From an uncultured Collinsella sp. (GTDB lineage: Bacteria > Actinomycetota > Coriobacteriia > Coriobacteriales > Coriobacteriaceae): a stretch of 64,000 bases of DNA. Position 1 is the stretch's first letter; each line of letters opens with the position of its first letter. Below the pieces are notes generated by a model. The model was not told the origin of the DNA. It saw only the letters and a list, made by a program, of their open reading frames with translations, and did no database searches. Below are positions 61,902 through 64,000 of this stretch, in pieces. The DNA lies in assembly GCA_958413895.1 (NCBI GenBank), contig CATYVQ010000012.1, positions 13,570 through 77,569 of the forward strand. The letters run 5' to 3'. Made by a program: the position numbers and the translations under genes.

Positions 61902-63257
61902 TTAGTCCTCGTCTTCTTGGTCTGTGGAAAGGCCCGCGGGCGTGAGTCCCAAAATCTCATCGGCTTGATCGGCGTCTTCCAGCGCGTCGATATCCTTGAG
62001 CTTGCGCTCCATAACGTTGGTGCGCGTGGTGATGATGCCCTCGACCGTTTTGCCCGCGGTCTCGATCTGCTGCTGGGCGCGGCGCAGCGCCTTTTGATAG
62101 CGCGGCAGCTCGGCCTTGACAGCGGAGAGCACGCGCAGTACATCGTCGGTGCGTTTTTGCAGCTTAAACGTTTGGTAACTCATCTGCAGGCTGTTGAGAA
62201 TGGCCGCCATGGTGCTAGGGCCGGCAACGTTGACGTGATAGTCGCGGCCCAGGGTCTCGATAAGCCCGGGGCGGCTGACGACCTCGGCGTACAGTCCTTC
62301 AAACGGCACGAACATGATGCCAAAGTTGGTCGTTGCCGGCACACTCAGGTACTTTTCGCAGATGTCCTTGGCCTCGCGCTTGACCATGGTGTCGAGCGTC
62401 TTACGCGCAGCCGCCACGGTCTCCGCATCGCCCGACTCCTGCGCGTCGAGCAGGTGCTCGTACGCGTCGCCCGGAAACTTGGAGTCAATCGGCAGCAGCA
62501 CGGGGTCGCCCTCGTCCACCGGCAGCTTGACGGCAAACTCAACGCGCTCCGAGGCGCCGGGCTTGGTGGCGACGTTTTCCAGATACTGGTCGGGTGTAAG
62601 GATGTCCGCCAGAATTGCACCCAGCTGCACCTCGCCCAAAATGCCACGCGCCTTCACATTGCCCAGTACGCGCTTAAGATCGCCCACGCCGGTGGCGATG
62701 GATTGCATATCGCCCAGGCCCTTGTAGACGGCTTCGAGCTGGTCGCTCACCTGCTTAAACGATGACGACAGGCGATCGTTGAGCGTGCGGGAGAGCTTCT
62801 CGTCCACCGTTGCGCGCATCTGATCGAGTTGCACGTTGTTGTCTTTGCGGATAGCACCCAGCTGGGCATCGACCGTCTCGCGCACCTTGTCCAGGCGGTG
62901 CTCGATGCCCTCGCGGTTGGCACCGAGCTGTTGGGCCGTCTCGCGGCGCAGGTCATCCATCCGGTCACCAGCTTGCGAAAACTCACGCGCGATGGTCAGG
63001 TAACGTTGCTGCTCCACGGCCGCATCTGTCGTCTGCTGCTGCGCGATGGCATTGGCCGTGCGGCGAGTTTCGGCCAGCGCGACGTTCAGGGCATCGAGCG
63101 CGTTGTTGGCCTGCTCGAGTGCTGCCAGCGTTTCCGCGCTACTGTCGCCACGCTCCCGCAACTCGGCACGCAGGCTCTTGAGCTGGAGGGCGCAAGCCAC
63201 AGCAACCCCCACCGCCACCAAGGCGATCACAACAAGCACAATATCAATAGCAGACAT
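61902..63257 (-). CDS. rmuC: RmuC-family DNA recombination protein
   Basis: 451 residues. An N-terminal membrane helix (about 5-25: VLVVIALVAVGVAVACALQL) is followed by a long coiled coil (about 30-185) and the RmuC nuclease-like domain (about 190-400) with GILGEVQLGAILADIL, LPIDSKFPGDAYEHLL (IDSKFP) and TNFGIMFVPFEGLYAEV. RmuC limits inversions at short repeats, and this region is rich in such repeats. GGCGGAG precedes ATG 63257. It ends with an acidic tail. Confidence 0.93.
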   Translation of the reverse strand: MSAIDIVLVVIALVAVGVAVACALQLKSLRAELRERGDSSAETLAALEQANNALDALNVALAETRRTANAIAQQQTTDAAVEQQRYLTIAREFSQAGDRMDDLRRETAQQLGANREGIEHRLDKVRETVDAQLGAIRKDNNVQLDQMRATVDEKLSRTLNDRLSSSFKQVSDQLEAVYKGLGDMQSIATGVGDLKRVLGNVKARGILGEVQLGAILADILTPDQYLENVATKPGASERVEFAVKLPVDEGDPVLLPIDSKFPGDAYEHLLDAQESGDAETVAAARKTLDTMVKREAKDICEKYLSVPATTNFGIMFVPFEGLYAEVVSRPGLIETLGRDYHVNVAGPSTMAAILNSLQMSYQTFKLQKRTDDVLRVLSAVKAELPRYQKALRRAQQQIETAGKTVEGIITTRTNVMERKLKDIDALEDADQADEILGLTPAGLSTDQEDED

Positions 63258-63381
63258 AGACTCCGCCCAACAAACCCAATCGAGCACCGATCAAAACCGC
63301 GATCAATCTTACCCCGTCACACACACGGATCACTCACTGCCTTGCAGACAAATTTCTCTTAGAGCCGCGGACGCTAAAACG

Positions 63382-63816
63382 CTAGCTCTCCCAGCCGGCA
63401 CGAATGGTTGTTACGACATCGCCTAGGCGCTGGCCGAGGGCTGACAGATGTTGGAGCACTTCGCCGGGCGAAGCACCGTTGAGGATGCAGGTGAGCGCAT
63501 ACGACGCCAGAAAGATGGCCGCAAGCCCTAACGGGATGAGCACGATCATCGCCAATGTGCGCAAGCGCTGGCCCACACGGCGACGACGCGCACGACGCTT
63601 GTCGAACGCGAGCTCCTGCGCATATGAATCTTGCTGTACGGAATAGGCCTCTGGTGCCGATTCGCACCCGGGCACAGCTGCAGGTACAGCAGCGGGCACG
63701 ACATTTTGCGCAAAGGGCTGGGCTGCCGCCCCTTGCATTTGCATCTCCATGAGTCGTTGCTGCTGACGCAGCATGCGCTCAGCTTGTTGCTGCGGAGTCT
63801 CAAGAAACAGGTCCAT
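63382..63816 (-). CDS. Small single-span membrane protein, hypothetical
   Basis: 144 residues. A Gln/Met-rich N-terminus (about 5-35: ETPQQQAERMLRQQQRLMEM) is followed by an Ala/Pro-rich linker, a basic patch KRRARRRRVGQR (about 77-88) and one membrane helix (about 93-113: MIVLIPLGLAAIFLASYALT), then a ~30-residue tail. The basic residues just before the helix suggest a cytoplasmic N-terminus. Function unknown. GGAGGCCAAC before ATG 63816 decides the start. Confidence 0.65.
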   Translation of the reverse strand: MDLFLETPQQQAERMLRQQQRLMEMQMQGAAAQPFAQNVVPAAVPAAVPGCESAPEAYSVQQDSYAQELAFDKRRARRRRVGQRLRTLAMIVLIPLGLAAIFLASYALTCILNGASPGEVLQHLSALGQRLGDVVTTIRAGWES

Positions 63817-64000
63817 GTTGGCCTCCAAAGTCGGAGCATTCGACGCTTACGACCAGCATCCCGCACCGCCATGACCGCGACAACGCAATCGCCGGCAATA
63901 GCCACAAAGTTTCTTTTGCTCAAAAGCTGTCGAAAAGCTCAACAACTCCCCTACCAGCACTTTCTCTGAGCTTTTTTCGCCAGCAATCTTTTGGCCTTCC
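63817..64000. other. Right-edge non-coding stretch
   Basis: No gene is recognised. AAAAGCTCA (63934-63942) and TGAGCTTTT (63967-63975) are inverted arms with T-runs on both strands, possibly a terminator for a gene beyond the window. Confidence 0.4.

Overview
The window looks like a chromosomal segment of a high-GC Gram-positive gut anaerobe of the Coriobacteriia, most likely Collinsella or a close relative. This taxon is inferred from base composition, codon use, gene content (T-box-controlled pheST, mannose-family PTS with SIS-domain deglycase-like genes, NikMNQO, Tad pilus genes) and the many short palindromic intergenic repeats; it has not been tested against a database.

Layout. 0-2.7 kb: start of a Tad/Flp pilus operon (cpaB-cpaE-cpaF) that runs off the left edge. 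3-10 kb: rsgA, a Ca2+-type P-ATPase with a structured leader, pyruvate kinase and a zinc-PLC-like protein. 10-13 kb: an ECF-type nickel/cobalt transporter (MN-Q-O) behind a promoter that carries a near-ideal NikR-type operator. 13-17 kb: pheS-pheT under a T-box. 17-24 kb: M32 carboxypeptidase, glmM with a DUF4012 protein, a DMT exporter and tRNA-Val. 24-31 kb: an accessory stretch with a DUF5710 protein, a divergent Sau3AI-like restriction enzyme and C5-cytosine methyltransferase, a small unknown protein, an AlbA_2/HATPase regulator-like protein and three arrays of short repeats. 31-37 kb: M16C peptidase, 5-formyl-THF cyclo-ligase, MetA (Glu111, acetyl-type) and an L-2-hydroxyacid dehydrogenase.

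37-53 kb is a sugar-amine (Amadori-product-like) region. It has one mannose-family PTS (EIIAB fusion, EIIC, EIID), three SIS-domain FrlB/GfrF-like proteins, three GntR/UTRA regulators, a HAD phosphatase, a YitT membrane protein and a DMT transporter, with recQ embedded and one IS3-type element inserted. A shared ACGT-N5-ACGT site in front of one gntR, the PTS operon and the DMT gene suggests a local regulon. 53-64 kb is housekeeping: GNAT, threonine aldolase, PAP2 phosphatase, mfd, nth, an ABC exporter, rmuC and a small membrane protein.

The most unusual content is between genes. There are at least five families of short palindromic or clustered repeats. One ~95-nt element occurs twice with unrelated but intact outer helices and a conserved asymmetric core. 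A ~45-nt REP-like hairpin occurs five times between 34 and 53 kb, and two copies supply the last codon and stop codon of unrelated proteins.
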